Assembly: GCA_937890045.1 (NCBI GenBank)
Contig: CALBXV010000075.1
Span: forward strand, 1-6,989
Direction: 5' to 3'
DNA length: 6,989 nt
Source of the DNA: an uncultured archaeon
GTDB taxonomy: Archaea > Thermoproteota > Nitrososphaeria > Nitrososphaerales > CALBXV01
Shown: positions 6,776 through 6,989 of the stretch, one piece after another
Layout of the letters: each line of letters opens with the position of its first letter
Numbering within the stretch: position 1 is the first letter of the stretch
Position numbers and translations under genes: made by a program
The notes under the pieces: generated by a model
Told to the model about the DNA's origin: nothing
Databases searched by the model: none
Seen by the model: only the letters and a program-made list of their open reading frames with translations

Positions 6776-6989
6776 ATGAATAATATGACTATTTTATTTA
6801 AATTTAATGATAATTTATTACTAGTTACACATAATAATCATCAAAGATTAATAACGAAGAATTTAAAACCTGGAAATCAATTATATGGTGAAAATATTAA
6901 GATAATAAATAATTCTGAATATAGAATTTGGGATCCTTTTAGAAGTAAAATGTCTGCCGCTATTCTTACCAGTAATAAAAATCTTGTAA
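6776..6989 (+). CDS. flpA: Fibrillarin (rRNA/tRNA 2'-O-methyltransferase), 5' part only
   Basis: The first 71 codons of fibrillarin; the gene runs off the window edge. Fibrillarin is the SAM-dependent methyltransferase of the C/D-box sRNP and is recruited by Nop5. The N-terminal beta domain is recognisable from [15 protein letters not shown] (25-39) and the signature [15 protein letters not shown] (49-63), which corresponds to the family's YR-W-PFRSKLAAAI. The SAM-binding domain lies beyond the window. Its place directly after nop5 is the classic archaeal order and confirms the call. The start is uncertain: ATG at 6776 (used here), ATG at 6785 or TTG at 6773. The 6785 ATG has the better ribosome-binding context, with tgatgaa ending four bases upstream, and would shorten the protein by three residues. 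Confidence 0.92.
   Translation, partial: MNNMTILFKFNDNLLLVTHNNHQRLITKNLKPGNQLYGENIKIINNSEYRIWDPFRSKMSAAILTSNKNLV

Noticed and set aside
6774..6779. TGATGA, the core of a C box, at the fibrillarin start, as a hint of a C/D-box sRNA
   Set aside because: No CTGA D box follows within about 70 bases, and the base before the core is T rather than a purine. It is better explained as a start-codon context.

Overview
The window is a gene-dense, very A+T-rich stretch (roughly 70-75% A+T by eye) carrying six protein genes, all on the + strand. All belong to the archaeal translation machinery: peptide chain release factor aRF1, valyl-tRNA synthetase, ribosomal protein S30e, the tRNA wobble-uridine acetyltransferase Elp3, the C/D-box RNP scaffold Nop5, and the start of fibrillarin. 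aRF1, S30e, Nop5 and fibrillarin identify the source as archaeal. S30e and the style of the ValS sequence (DTPPPYVNTAIHIGH, GSGLVMISSFGDQSD) point to the TACK side, most likely a low-GC Nitrososphaerota (Thaumarchaeota) member. That placement is an inference from remembered family sequences, not from a search.

Layout: positions 1-55 hold a candidate TATA promoter close enough to the aRF1 ATG for a leaderless or nearly leaderless mRNA. aRF1 (56-1300) and ValS (1316-3664) follow 15 bases apart in the same reading frame and are probably co-transcribed. The 119-base gap at 3665-3783 is the largest in the window. It contains a T-rich run that could end the first unit and a BRE/TATA-like promoter for a second unit: S30e (3784-3963), Elp3 (3999-5609), Nop5 (5617-6753, TTG start) and fibrillarin (6776 to the window edge). 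Gaps inside this second unit are 35, 7 and 22 bases.

The products work together in protein synthesis. ValS charges tRNA-Val, Elp3 modifies wobble uridines, S30e is part of the small subunit, Nop5 and fibrillarin form the core of the RNA-guided 2'-O-methylation enzyme that matures rRNA and tRNA, and aRF1 ends translation at all three stop codons. TAA, TGA and TAG are all used as stops here, so there is no sign of codon reassignment.

I found no mobile element, CRISPR array, tRNA, rRNA or accessory system. The genes look intact and conserved. The points worth a second look are small-scale: start-site signals, the in-frame aRF1/ValS junction, a base-composition contrast at S30e, and T-runs at gene borders.
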